NCBI GenBank assembly: GCA_934351445.1
Contig: CAKRIZ010000046.1
Coordinates: forward strand, 1 to 14,199
Length of the DNA stretch: 14,199 nucleotides
Reading direction: 5' to 3'
Origin: an uncultured Eubacterium sp.
GTDB lineage: Bacteria; Bacillota; Clostridia; Lachnospirales; Lachnospiraceae
Shown: positions 6,466-13,559 of the stretch, in pieces
Layout of the letters: the number at the start of each line of letters is the position of its first letter
How positions within the stretch are numbered: the first letter of the stretch is position 1
The notes under the pieces: generated by a model
Seen by the model: the letters and a program-made list of their open reading frames with translations, nothing else
Told to the model about the DNA's origin: nothing
Database searches by the model: none
Made by a program: the position numbers and the translations under genes

Positions 6466-6634
6466 TTATGGTGGCGGCGAGCAAAGCCATGTCTGATTTT
6501 GCCCGCGCTGCCATTTTTATGTGATAGGAAATTCCTATCACATAAAATGCTCCGCAAGGATGCGCACCTCGCGGAAATGAAGAATATGCTGCGCATACCG
6601 CTCGGGCGCGAAAGAGTCGCGAGCGACTCTTTTT
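6466..6634 (+). repeat. Intergenic repeat element, copy A, with 33-nt palindrome
   Basis: The convergent gap between greA and eno holds a structured G+C-rich block. Its centre is a perfect inverted repeat, TTTTATGTGATAGGAA (6515-6530), one base, then TTCCTATCACATAAAA (6532-6547), followed by GCTCCGCAAGGATGCGCAC. The same order of motifs recurs, diverged, at 14047-14117, so this is a dispersed repeat. The block ends in the terminator hairpin at 6611-6634. No transposase is present; it could be a MITE- or REP-like element. Element limits are estimates. Confidence 0.65.
6611..6634 (+). terminator. Intrinsic terminator after greA
   Basis: Nine base pairs, AAAGAGTCG with CGACTCTTT, loop CGAG, then TT extending the run to five T. 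It lies about 170 nt after the greA stop, at the end of the repeat element. On the minus strand (after eno) the hairpin lacks a good U-tract, so eno may end elsewhere. Confidence 0.75.
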
Positions 6635-6641
6635 AAAAACC

Positions 6642-7985
6642 TTATTTTCCGACATTATCCGGGAATGGATTTTCGTAACAGCTGTCGAATAATTCTTCCT
6701 CGATTTCGAGCAGACGGTTGTATTTAGCGACGCGCTCACTGCGGCAGGGGGCACCGGTCTTGATCTGTCCGCTTCCGGAAGCGACCGCCAGATCTGCGAT
6801 AAAAGTATCCTCGGTCTCACCGCTGCGGTGGGAGATGATTGTCCGGTAACCGTGTCTGTGTGCCAGCTCAATGGCATCGAGGGCTTCCGTGAGTGTACCG
6901 ATCTGGTTGAACTTGATCAGTACGGCGTTCCCGGCATGCAGCCGGATGCCCTTGGCGATGCGAGTGGGATTTGTGACGAACAGATCATCACCGACGAGCT
7001 GGACGCGGTCGCCGATCTGTCCGGTGAGCTGTACCCAGCCGTCCCAGTCATTTTCGTCCAGTCCGTCCTCAATGGATACGAGTGGGTAGCGGTCGCACAG
7101 ATCCGTGTAGTAGGCGATCATTTCTTCGGTGGTGCGTGAGACAGACAGAGGCTGGCCGTTTCCGGAATCGTCACCGTTGGTCTCTGCGAGACCGGCGCTT
7201 TCGCCGGGAAAATCATAATGCCCATTGTCACGGTTGTACAATTCGCTCGCAGCGGCATCCATGGCAAATACAATATCGCTGCCCGGTGTGTAGCCGGCTG
7301 TTGTGACAGCGCGTGTGAGCAGGTCAAATACTTCATAGGCATTTTTTAGATTGGGTGCAAAACCGCCTTCATCGCCGACAGCGGTAGACAGGTGTTCTTT
7401 TTCCAGAAGCTGTCTGAGCGTGTGATAGATTTCTGCGCCGATGCGGAGTGCATCGTGAAAGCTGTCTGCGCCTATCGGCATGATCATGAATTCCTGAAAG
7501 TCAAGATGGTTTTTGGCGTGTACGCCGCCGTTTAGAATATTCATCATCGGAACCGGCATGTGGTTGGCATTGCATCCGCCGAGATAGCGGTAGAGTGGCA
7601 TGTCATATACCTCAGCGGCAGTGCGTGCTGCCGCGAGTGAAACGCTGAGTATACTGTTTGCACCTAGCCTGGATTTGTTTTCAGTACCATCGAGCTGGAT
7701 CATACGGTAGTCGAGCTTGCGCTGGTCAAAGACGTTGTCACCGTTTAGCAGTTTGTGGATCGCATCATTGACATGTGTGGCAGCAGTCAGGACACTTTTT
7801 CCCAGATAAGCGGCATCGTTGTCACGCAGTTCGACGGCCTCGTGTTCACCGGTGGATGCACCGGACGGTACGGCCGCACGCCCGGTAATGTCCCCGGCGC
7901 TCACTCTGGTTTCTAATGTGGGATTACCTCTGGAATCGAGAATCTGACGTGCATAAATATGGGTGATTGGTTTATTGTGATTCAT
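6642..7985 (-). CDS. eno: Enolase (phosphopyruvate hydratase)
   Basis: 447 aa; converts 2-phosphoglycerate to phosphoenolpyruvate in glycolysis, cytoplasmic and Mg-dependent. Seen: flexible loop [15 protein letters not shown] (41-55), QEF with E165, GDEGG with E206, metal ligands D243, E306 and D333, catalytic K358 in [21 protein letters not shown] (385-393) and K409 in [14 protein letters not shown], all intact. It is longer than the usual roughly 430 aa because of a Gly/Asp/Ser/Asn-rich insert of about 18 residues near 262-279, after HYDFPGE. The [14 protein letters not shown] segment also differs from the common GGEHADNNVDIQEF form. The start has a strong CAGGAGG 5 to 6 nt upstream, which lies in a hairpin (see 7986-8038). 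Lies downstream of capA in the same direction. Confidence 0.97.
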   Translation of the reverse strand: MNHNKPITHIYARQILDSRGNPTLETRVSAGDITGRAAVPSGASTGEHEAVELRDNDAAYLGKSVLTAATHVNDAIHKLLNGDNVFDQRKLDYRMIQLDGTENKSRLGANSILSVSLAAARTAAEVYDMPLYRYLGGCNANHMPVPMMNILNGGVHAKNHLDFQEFMIMPIGADSFHDALRIGAEIYHTLRQLLEKEHLSTAVGDEGGFAPNLKNAYEVFDLLTRAVTTAGYTPGSDIVFAMDAAASELYNRDNGHYDFPGESAGLAETNGDDSGNGQPLSVSRTTEEMIAYYTDLCDRYPLVSIEDGLDENDWDGWVQLTGQIGDRVQLVGDDLFVTNPTRIAKGIRLHAGNAVLIKFNQIGTLTEALDAIELAHRHGYRTIISHRSGETEDTFIADLAVASGSGQIKTGAPCRSERVAKYNRLLEIEEELFDSCYENPFPDNVGK

Positions 7986-8038
7986 AAAAAGACCTCCTGA
8001 TTTTGATATCCTCTGGGTAGGATTTCCATTCAGGAGGT
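7986..8038 (-). promoter_or_regulatory. Hairpin sequestering the eno Shine-Dalgarno, with U-run
   Basis: On the eno mRNA strand, ACCTCCTGA (8038-8030) pairs perfectly with TCAGGAGGT (8000-7992), which contains the whole ribosome binding site. An inner imperfect stem, GAAATCC with GGATATC, extends it. The outer stem is followed by CTTTTT directly before the ATG, so the structure is also terminator-like. It could act as a translational or transcriptional attenuator. A start at about 8034 from the promoter at 8041-8070 would trim the left arm, whereas read-through from capA would form it in full. Confidence 0.6.
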
Positions 8039-8040
8039 TT

Positions 8041-8070
8041 TATATACAATATTTACAAGATCTGTTGCAA
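8041..8070 (-). promoter_or_regulatory. Possible eno promoter
   Basis: Minus strand: -35 TTGCAA (8070-8065), 18-nt spacer, -10 TATATA (8046-8041). Moderate match. It is the best candidate in the 119-nt gap between capA and eno. Confidence 0.4.
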
Positions 8071-8104
8071 ATGATGCATGAATGCACCGGGGAGTGGCAG
8101 ATGT

Positions 8105-9385
8105 TTACTGGCTGGAGTCTGGTGACAGAATCCCGTCACTGTCAATCACAATTCCATCGGATATCTGTTCCAGATATTGGTAGATCCCGGTCTTTTGCTC
8201 TGCTGTGCACAGGGAGGTGTATGCCCCTGATGCCGAGGCTGCGAGAAACTGGACGATGGGATCTGCATTTTTGGCGACAGTCACTTTGACGATAGCAGTC
8301 TTGGGGATTTCCTGATTAAATATAAAATTGCCCAGGCTATAGCAGATCGGTTTATTTTTATAATAGGAGACACCCTGGAGTACATGCGGATGCGCTCCGA
8401 TGACCAGATCTGCCCCGGCATCAATATACTGCATGGCGAGCTGCGTCTGGTACTCCTGTGGATATTCATCGCGCTCGATCCCCCAGTGTACCATGACGGT
8501 GAGATAATCACATTGCTCACGGGCATCACGGATCGCCGCTGCCAGACGCGTGGGATCGTAGGTTGTGAATACGCCGGGAGATGAATTGGCCACATCCCAG
8601 GATACGACAGGAATCACGCGCGAAGCAGCGAGAAAACCAAATGTCTGCCCACCGATCCGGCGCGTGATGAGTTTGCTGGCGCGCTCTGAATCGACGCCTG
8701 CCCCCATATAATCAATGCCGGCCTGATCGAGCGTGTCAAATGTGTCGAGCAGTGCATCCGCGCCGTAGTCCAGCACATGATTGTTGGCAAGCCCGGCGAT
8801 GTCCACGCCCATATCTGTGAGGACTCGTACATAGGATGGATCGACGCGGAAGGTAAACTGTTTGTCAGGAGCCTGCGAGCCGCGGGTGCTGAACGGAAAT
8901 TCGTTGTTGATGACCGTCAGATCAGCCTGCTGCAGCTCTGTGAGCAGATCAGGGGATACGACGCCCCCAATGCCTTTGGCGTTATAGTTATTGAGTACAT
9001 AATCCGAGAGTAATACATCTCCGGTGAAAACGAGTGTGACGGGAGCGTCGTCCATGTCATCGGAGTCAGCACCGGATCCGTCTGTGACGGGTCTGTCTGT
9101 CTGGTCTGCCGGTTCTGGAAGATCCGGTGTGTCTGCATCAGCCGAATCGGATGGTACATCGGTGGATGGATCACTGGCCGGATTGCTGCCGATTGTCGGT
9201 GTATCTGCGGCTGGTGTCTGCGTCTGTCTGGTCTGCAGTCTGTGGCTGATGACCACTATGGCAGCCAGCAGTAGAAGTAATATCGGCAGCAGGATGCACA
9301 ATGTATGCTGGATACGACGGAGCTGCCGGCGTTTTCTGGCTTTTTTTAGATCAGAAGGCTGCTTGCGCGTAGACGATGTCTGCAT
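8105..9385 (-). CDS. Membrane-anchored CapA-family protein (PGA_cap fold)
   Basis: 426 aa. A short basic N-terminus, one membrane helix (about 29-47), an acidic Pro/Thr/Asp-rich linker (about 50-115), then an external metallophosphoesterase-like CapA domain. Motifs in order: FTGDVLL (D123), NNEFP (160-164), ANNHVLDYG (200-208), VHWG (299-302), GAHPHVLQG (330-338), SLGNFIFNQ (350-358). CapA was first described with poly-gamma-glutamate capsule export, but no capB or capC neighbour is present, so the substrate is unknown. Many Firmicutes carry such stand-alone proteins, thought to act on surface polymers. The start has AAAGGGG 7 nt upstream. Its linker composition resembles the tail of the sigma-2-like protein. 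Confidence 0.9.
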   Translation of the reverse strand: MQTSSTRKQPSDLKKARKRRQLRRIQHTLCILLPILLLLLAAIVVISHRLQTRQTQTPAADTPTIGSNPASDPSTDVPSDSADADTPDLPEPADQTDRPVTDGSGADSDDMDDAPVTLVFTGDVLLSDYVLNNYNAKGIGGVVSPDLLTELQQADLTVINNEFPFSTRGSQAPDKQFTFRVDPSYVRVLTDMGVDIAGLANNHVLDYGADALLDTFDTLDQAGIDYMGAGVDSERASKLITRRIGGQTFGFLAASRVIPVVSWDVANSSPGVFTTYDPTRLAAAIRDAREQCDYLTVMVHWGIERDEYPQEYQTQLAMQYIDAGADLVIGAHPHVLQGVSYYKNKPICYSLGNFIFNQEIPKTAIVKVTVAKNADPIVQFLAASASGAYTSLCTAEQKTGIYQYLEQISDGIVIDSDGILSPDSSQ

Positions 9386-9420
9386 AATGGAACCCCTTTC
9401 TCTGTAAAGTAATGCTTTTT

Positions 9421-9448
9421 ATAATATTTTTTCAAATATTTTTTTCAA
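9421..9448 (-). promoter_or_regulatory. Promoter of the capA-family gene
   Basis: Minus strand: -35 TTGAAA (9448-9443), 16-nt spacer, -10 TATTAT (9426-9421). It lies within three imperfect copies of a 12- to 13-bp A/T motif (plus strand AATATTTTTTC-like, 9423-9458), which may merely be A-tracts. Back to back with the secG promoter. Confidence 0.55.
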
Positions 9449-9488
9449 TATTTCTTTCACAATAGCATATTTCGGGTGAAAATAATAG

Positions 9489-9517
9489 TTGAAATAAAAA
9501 ATTAAATATGATATAAT
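9489..9517 (+). promoter_or_regulatory. Promoter of secG
   Basis: -35 TTGAAA (9489-9494), 17-nt A/T-rich spacer, -10 TATAAT (9512-9517, perfect). Predicted start is about 9524, about 37 nt before the start codon. Confidence 0.8.
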
Positions 9518-9560
9518 TTCATAAGTTGTGAGTAAGTTCTAGAAATAGGAGGTGTAAATC

Positions 9561-9803
9561 GTGGCAGTTTTGAAGACAATATTAACAGTTGCGTTAGTTC
9601 TTATATGTATTGCATTGACAGTTATCATTCTGATGCAGGAGGGAAAATCCGCAGGACTCGGAGCGCTGGCAGGATCATCTGATTCATACTGGAGCAAGAA
9701 TAAAGGCCGTTCCATGGAAGGTGTGCTTGTAAAGGTTACGAAAGTGCTGGTTGTTTTATTTATCGTGATTTCCTGTGTGCTGAACATCGGAAGTATTGCA
9801 TAA
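9561..9803 (+). CDS. secG: Preprotein translocase subunit SecG
   Basis: 80 aa. Small non-essential partner of the SecYE channel that aids SecA-driven export across the cytoplasmic membrane. Two membrane helices (about 4-25 and 57-78) flank the diagnostic loop MQEGKSAGLGALAGSSDSYWSKNKGRSMEG, and the length is typical. The start codon is GTG with GGAGGTG 8 nt upstream. secG directly before rnr is a common Firmicute arrangement. A terminator separates the two, so they may be only partly co-transcribed. Confidence 0.95.
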   Translation: MAVLKTILTVALVLICIALTVIILMQEGKSAGLGALAGSSDSYWSKNKGRSMEGVLVKVTKVLVVLFIVISCVLNIGSIA

Positions 9804-9818
9804 GATTTATGAGTGTAG

Positions 9819-9848
9819 GGAACTGTCAGAAACGGCAGTTCCTTTTTT
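9819..9848 (+). terminator. Intrinsic terminator between secG and rnr
   Basis: Stem GGAACTG (9819-9825) with CAGTTCC (9836-9842), extended by one G-U and one C-G pair, loop AGAAAC-like, followed by six T (9843-9848). I see no clear promoter between it and the rnr start at 9887, so rnr may depend on read-through. Confidence 0.85.
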
Positions 9849-9886
9849 ATGTGACTGGTTCATTTAATGATATTATGGGGGATGAC

Positions 9887-12010
9887 ATGAATAAGTTTGA
9901 AGAGAGAAAAAATACGATCTACGCATTGATCTGTGATGATCTGTATGTACCGATGAAGATCAAGGAGATTGCGATGCTGCTTGATATTCCGAGGACGAAC
10001 CGGGCAGATCTGCAGGAGGTGTTGGATGCACTTGTTGCTGAGGGAAAGGTCGAGGTCTCTAAAAAGGGAAAATATGCCAAGGCGCAGACGCGTACAGTGA
10101 CCGGTGTGTTTGAGAGCAATGCGAGGGGCTTTGGTTTTGTACGTGTGGAAGGTGAGGATGAGGATATCTTTATTGGAAAAGATGACCGCGGAGGTGCGAT
10201 TCATAATGATACGGTACAGGTGCGCATTACGGCAGCTCCTAAAGGAAAACGGCGGGAGGGTAAGGTCACTGCGGTACTTGCACATGGCAAGACGCAGATT
10301 GTAGGCACGTATGAGGCGAGCAAGACATTTGGTTTTGTCGTACCGGATAATGCACGCTTTACGGAGGATATATTTATTCCGCTCGAACAGTCGATGGGGG
10401 CTGTCGCCGGGCACAAGGTAGTGGCTGAGCTGACGGAGTTTGGTGGAAACGGTAAGAAGCCGGAAGGGCGTATTGTGGAAATCCTGGGTCATATCAACGA
10501 TCCCGGAACCGATATCCTGGCTATCGCAAAAGATTATGAACTGCCGGTTGAATTCCCGGAGAAGGTGATGAATCAGGCCATCCGGGTATCAAAACCGGTC
10601 AGTGAAGCAGATATGGCAGGCAGAAAGGATCTGCGTGATGTGCAGATGGTGACTATCGATGGGGAAGATGCCAAGGATCTGGATGACGCGGTGTCGCTCA
10701 CGATGGAGGGTGAATATTACCGTCTTGGCGTGCATATTGCAGATGTGTCGAATTATGTACAGGAGCATTCGGCACTTGATGTGGAGGCACTTGAGCGCGG
10801 AACATCTGTATACCTGGTTGACCGTGTGATTCCGATGCTGCCGCATACATTGTCAAACGGTATCTGTTCACTGAATGCAGGTGAGGATCGGCTGGCGCTG
10901 AGCTGCATGATGCTCATAGACGGGAAAGGCAAGGCCGTTGATTATGAGATTGCTGAGACAGTGATCAATGTCGATGAGCGCATGAGCTACACGAGTGTCA
11001 ATAAGATTCTGGCGCTGCATGATGAGGCAGAGACCGCGCGTTATGGGCGTCTGGTGCCAATGTTCCGCCAGATGGAGCAGCTGTCCGGGATTTTACGGGC
11101 AAAGCGTAAACGCCGCGGTGGCATTGATTTTGATTTTCCGGAGACAAAGGTCATACTGGATCCGAATGGATATCCGGTGGAGATCCGGCCATATGAGCGG
11201 AATGTGGCGACAAAAATGATCGAGGATTTTATGCTGGCAGCGAATGAGACGGTAGCAGAGGACAATTTCTGGCAGGAATTACCTTTTGTGTACCGTACAC
11301 ATGAGAAACCGGATCCCGATCGCATTAAAAAGCTGTCTGCATTTATCAATAATTTTGGCTATCATATCCATGACGATGGCGGTGAACTGCATCCGAAGGA
11401 ATTACAGAAGCTGCTTGATAAGATTGAGGGCACGCCGGAGGAGATGCTGATCAGCCGATTGACGCTGCGTTCGATGAAGCAGGCAAAATATACGACAGAC
11501 TGTACCGGACATTTTGGACTGGCGGCCAACTATTACTGCCATTTCACATCACCGATCCGCCGTTATCCGGATCTGCAGATTCACCGGATAATCAAAGACC
11601 GGCTGCGGAACCGCATGAATGAGCAGAAAAAAGAACACTATGAAAAGATACTGCCAGAGGTGGCAAAACAGTCGAGCGAACGTGAACGGCGTGCAGAGGA
11701 GGCCGAGCGTGAGACAGTTAAATTGAAGAAAGTGCAGTATATGTCGCAGTATATCGGGGAATGCTTTACCGGAGTGATCTCGTCTGTCACAGCATGGGGC
11801 ATGTATGTAGAATTGCCGAATACGATTGAAGGAATGGTGCATGTGACATCACTGCGGGATGATTATTATCATTATGTGGAAGAGTCCTATGAACTCGTCG
11901 GTGAAGTCACCGGAAAGAGCTATAAGCTCGGACAGACCGTGCGTGTGATGGTGACAGGTACAGATGAACTGATGCGCACGATTGACTTTGAACTGCAGGA
12001 TGTGTTATGA
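9887..12010 (+). CDS. rnr: Ribonuclease R
   Basis: 707 aa; a 3'-5' processive exoribonuclease of the RNase II/RNB family that degrades structured RNA and, with tmRNA and SmpB, the non-stop mRNAs released from stalled ribosomes. Domain order: N-terminal winged-helix segment (about 1-60), two cold-shock OB folds (ARGFGFVRVEGEDEDIFI; KTFGFVVPDNARFTEDIFI), an RNB domain with catalytic aspartates D258, D264, D266 and D267 in TIDGEDAKDLDDA, and a C-terminal S1 domain (GECFTGVISSVTAWGMYVELPNTIEGMVHV). The strongly basic tail of E. coli RNase R is absent. The frame opens at 9809 inside the secG terminator, so the ATG at 9887, with GGGGG 5 nt upstream, is chosen. The stop codon lies inside the ssrA -10 element. 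Confidence 0.96.
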   Translation: MNKFEERKNTIYALICDDLYVPMKIKEIAMLLDIPRTNRADLQEVLDALVAEGKVEVSKKGKYAKAQTRTVTGVFESNARGFGFVRVEGEDEDIFIGKDDRGGAIHNDTVQVRITAAPKGKRREGKVTAVLAHGKTQIVGTYEASKTFGFVVPDNARFTEDIFIPLEQSMGAVAGHKVVAELTEFGGNGKKPEGRIVEILGHINDPGTDILAIAKDYELPVEFPEKVMNQAIRVSKPVSEADMAGRKDLRDVQMVTIDGEDAKDLDDAVSLTMEGEYYRLGVHIADVSNYVQEHSALDVEALERGTSVYLVDRVIPMLPHTLSNGICSLNAGEDRLALSCMMLIDGKGKAVDYEIAETVINVDERMSYTSVNKILALHDEAETARYGRLVPMFRQMEQLSGILRAKRKRRGGIDFDFPETKVILDPNGYPVEIRPYERNVATKMIEDFMLAANETVAEDNFWQELPFVYRTHEKPDPDRIKKLSAFINNFGYHIHDDGGELHPKELQKLLDKIEGTPEEMLISRLTLRSMKQAKYTTDCTGHFGLAANYYCHFTSPIRRYPDLQIHRIIKDRLRNRMNEQKKEHYEKILPEVAKQSSERERRAEEAERETVKLKKVQYMSQYIGECFTGVISSVTAWGMYVELPNTIEGMVHVTSLRDDYYHYVEESYELVGEVTGKSYKLGQTVRVMVTGTDELMRTIDFELQDVL

Positions 12011-12011
12011 T
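11982..12011 (+). promoter_or_regulatory. Promoter of ssrA, embedded in the end of rnr
   Basis: -35 TTGACT (11982-11987), 18-nt spacer, -10 TATGAT (12006-12011). The TGA stop codon of rnr (12008-12010) is part of the -10. Predicted start at about 12017 leaves a 5' leader of about 7 nt to be removed by RNase P. Confidence 0.75.
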
Positions 12012-12023
12012 AAATAGGTATAA

Positions 12024-12366
12024 GGGCCAGTAAAGGTTTCGACAGGGGCTTTGAAGCTGGAGAAGCGAGCTGCACGGGATGCATAAATTCCAAATTTAAA
12101 ATTAAACGCTAACAATAATAAATTAGCTTACGCTGCCTAAGATTTGGCAGTAGTCCGCCCGGACGCACCTACACGACCGGATACGGGCTTCATCCATGTA
12201 GGAAACGACATCTGCAAAGCTTTGAGCAGTTGGGCGTATTATGAAGCTACTAAGATCATCAGGGTGTCTGTTCCCGGATGGTGGAGGGAATGTTAAATAA
12301 CTGACTACGCTCGTAGAAGGACAGGGAATGGGTCTTTGGACGCGGGTTCGATTCCCGCCTGGTCCA
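12024..12366 (+). ncRNA. ssrA: Transfer-messenger RNA (tmRNA)
   Basis: 343-nt one-piece tmRNA. The 5' GGGCCAG pairs with 3' CTGGTCC (one G-U) to form the acceptor stem; the 5' part has the conserved AAAGGTTTCGACAGG and the 3' part a T-arm GCGGGTTCGATTCCCGC. The discriminator A is followed by TTA, so CCA is added after transcription. The tag frame at 12108-12140 begins at GCT and ends at TAA, encoding ANNNKLAYAA; the Ala-Ala end is the usual protease signal. tmRNA loaded with Ala rescues stalled ribosomes with SmpB. It has its own promoter inside rnr and lies only 21 nt upstream of smpB with no terminator between, so a joint precursor is likely. Confidence 0.95.
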
Positions 12367-12387
12367 TTAGGATGATGAGGAGGGACG

Positions 12388-12861
12388 ATGGCAAAGGAAG
12401 CATCGGGCATTAAATTAATTGCAAATAACAAAAAAGCGCATCATGATTATTTTTTAGAGGAGACTTTTGAGGCTGGTGTGGAATTATTCGGCACTGAAGT
12501 CAAGTCACTCAGACAGGGACATTGCAGTATCAAGGAGGCATTTATCCATATCGAGAATGGAGAAGTGATCATCTACGGCATGCATGTCAGCCCTTATGAG
12601 AAGGGCAATATATTCAACAAAGATCCGCTGCGTCCCAAACGGCTGCTGATGCACAAAAAAGAGATCATGCGCCTGCTCGGAAAGATCAAGGAAAAAGGTT
12701 ATACGCTGATTCCGGTCAAGGTCTATTTCAAGGGCAGTCTGGTCAAGGTAGAGATCGCGTTGGCACGAGGCAAAAAGCTGTATGACAAACGCCAGGATAT
12801 CGCCAAAAAAGATGCGAGGCGCGAGGCTGAGCGTGATTTCAAAATACGCAATCTCGGATAA
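12388..12861 (+). CDS. smpB: SsrA-binding protein SmpB
   Basis: 157 aa. Binds the tRNA-like domain of tmRNA and takes the place of the missing anticodon arm in the ribosomal A site during trans-translation. Seen: [52 protein letters not shown] and the basic C-terminal tail [24 protein letters not shown] that enters the mRNA channel. Length is typical. ATG has AGGAGG 4 to 5 nt upstream. It is transcribed from the ssrA side and ends in a strong terminator. The order rnr–ssrA–smpB differs from the frequent rnr–smpB–ssrA. Confidence 0.97.
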   Translation: MAKEASGIKLIANNKKAHHDYFLEETFEAGVELFGTEVKSLRQGHCSIKEAFIHIENGEVIIYGMHVSPYEKGNIFNKDPLRPKRLLMHKKEIMRLLGKIKEKGYTLIPVKVYFKGSLVKVEIALARGKKLYDKRQDIAKKDARREAERDFKIRNLG

Positions 12862-12891
12862 AAATTCAGATATGAATACGTTGGATGAATT

Positions 12892-12918
12892 GGAGCTCTG
12901 CACAGAGCTCCTTTTTTT
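12892..12918 (+). terminator. Intrinsic terminator after smpB
   Basis: Stem GGAGCTCT with AGAGCTCC, loop GCAC, followed by seven T. About 30 nt after the smpB stop; closes the rescue module. Confidence 0.9.
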
Positions 12919-12959
12919 ACATTTTAATATGAAAAAAGATGAAAAAGAGAAATAAAAAA

Positions 12960-13001
12960 GGAAAATATATGCATAAAAAAGGAAAATAAATACATAAAAA
13001 A
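12960..13001 (+). repeat. Two 21-bp tandem repeats in an A-rich spacer
   Basis: Units 12960-12980 and 12981-13001 differ at only two of 21 positions (GGAAAATA... CATAAAAAA). Degenerate copies may flank them (12941-12959 and from 13002). The whole gap 12919-13062 is extremely A-rich on the plus strand and contains no gene that I can support; it could be bent or curved DNA upstream of the HTH gene promoter. Confidence 0.7.
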
Positions 13002-13062
13002 GAAAAAAGAATAAAAAGATGTAATATAAGTACAAATAATATAAAATAAATGTAAAAATATA

Positions 13063-13091
13063 TTTACAAATGAAATTATATGAAATATAAT
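13063..13091 (+). promoter_or_regulatory. Promoter of the HTH gene
   Basis: -35 TTTACA (13063-13068), 17-nt spacer, -10 TATAAT (13086-13091). The predicted start near 13098 abuts the AAGGAGG ribosome binding site (13099-13105), so the leader is only about 15 nt. The -35 is one arm of a TGTAAA-N6-TTTACA inverted repeat (13051-13068) that might be an operator. Confidence 0.7.
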
Positions 13092-13112
13092 GGAATGCAA
13101 GGAGGCATCGGT

Positions 13113-13559
13113 ATGCTGGATGAAAAATTATATACAGTAGCGGATGTCGCCAGAGTAACCGGTATGACCAGTCGAACGATCCGTAATTATTTAAAGGATG
13201 GGACACTTACCGGACAAAAGATTGGTGTTCAGTGGCGTTTTACAGAAGATGAAGTGAAAAAGCTTTTTTCCAGACAACAGCCGGGACAGAGTTCGCCGGC
13301 ACAGATTGTGCGAAGCTATCTGGGTACATCGCAGCGGGAGACTGCGGCGTTTTGCGCAGTGCTTGACCTGCCGGGAGTGACGCAGGAGCAGGGAATCACC
13401 ATTTACCGGAGACTGGAGGAACATTGTGGTGCTGGGATTGTTTCAATCTCGTATGAATATCATGATGAGGAGCGGTTATTTCGGATCGCTGTGAGTGGGG
13501 AATTGTGGGTCGTTGCTGATCTGCTAGAACAGATAAAGGCAGGACCGGAATATGCTTGA
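13113..13559 (+). CDS. Helix-turn-helix (MerR/excisionase-type) DNA-binding protein
   Basis: 148 aa. The N-terminus (about 7-52) is a winged HTH of the MerR/excisionase type: YTVADVARVTGMTSRTIRNYLKDG, then TGQKIGVQWRFTEDEVKKLF. The remaining ~95 residues have no motif I recognise; VVSISYEYHDEERLFRIAVSGELW-type strands and a terminal helix suggest a small alpha/beta sensor or dimerisation domain. ATG 13113 has AAGGAGG 7 nt upstream; the longer frame from 13080 would begin before the predicted transcription start. Its stop overlaps the start of the next gene by 8 nt, indicating coupled translation. Probably a transcriptional regulator; target unknown. No integrase nearby supports a phage excisionase role. 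Confidence 0.8.
   Translation: MLDEKLYTVADVARVTGMTSRTIRNYLKDGTLTGQKIGVQWRFTEDEVKKLFSRQQPGQSSPAQIVRSYLGTSQRETAAFCAVLDLPGVTQEQGITIYRRLEEHCGAGIVSISYEYHDEERLFRIAVSGELWVVADLLEQIKAGPEYA

Noticed and set aside
6469..6525. 18-codon frame after greA within repeat copy A
   Set aside because: The nearest AAGGAG is over 20 nt upstream and the frame lies in repeat DNA; it ends at the palindrome. No support for translation.
6515..6547. CRP-type binding site (TGTGA...TCACA)
   Set aside because: The half-sites are separated by 13 bp, not the 6 of a CRP site, the gap is convergent and contains no promoter, and the motif recurs as part of a repeat element.
12505..13206. Minus-strand frame of 233 codons rich in Phe, Tyr and Leu
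   Set aside because: It is antisense to smpB and the A-rich spacer; the composition simply mirrors the poly-A-rich plus strand.
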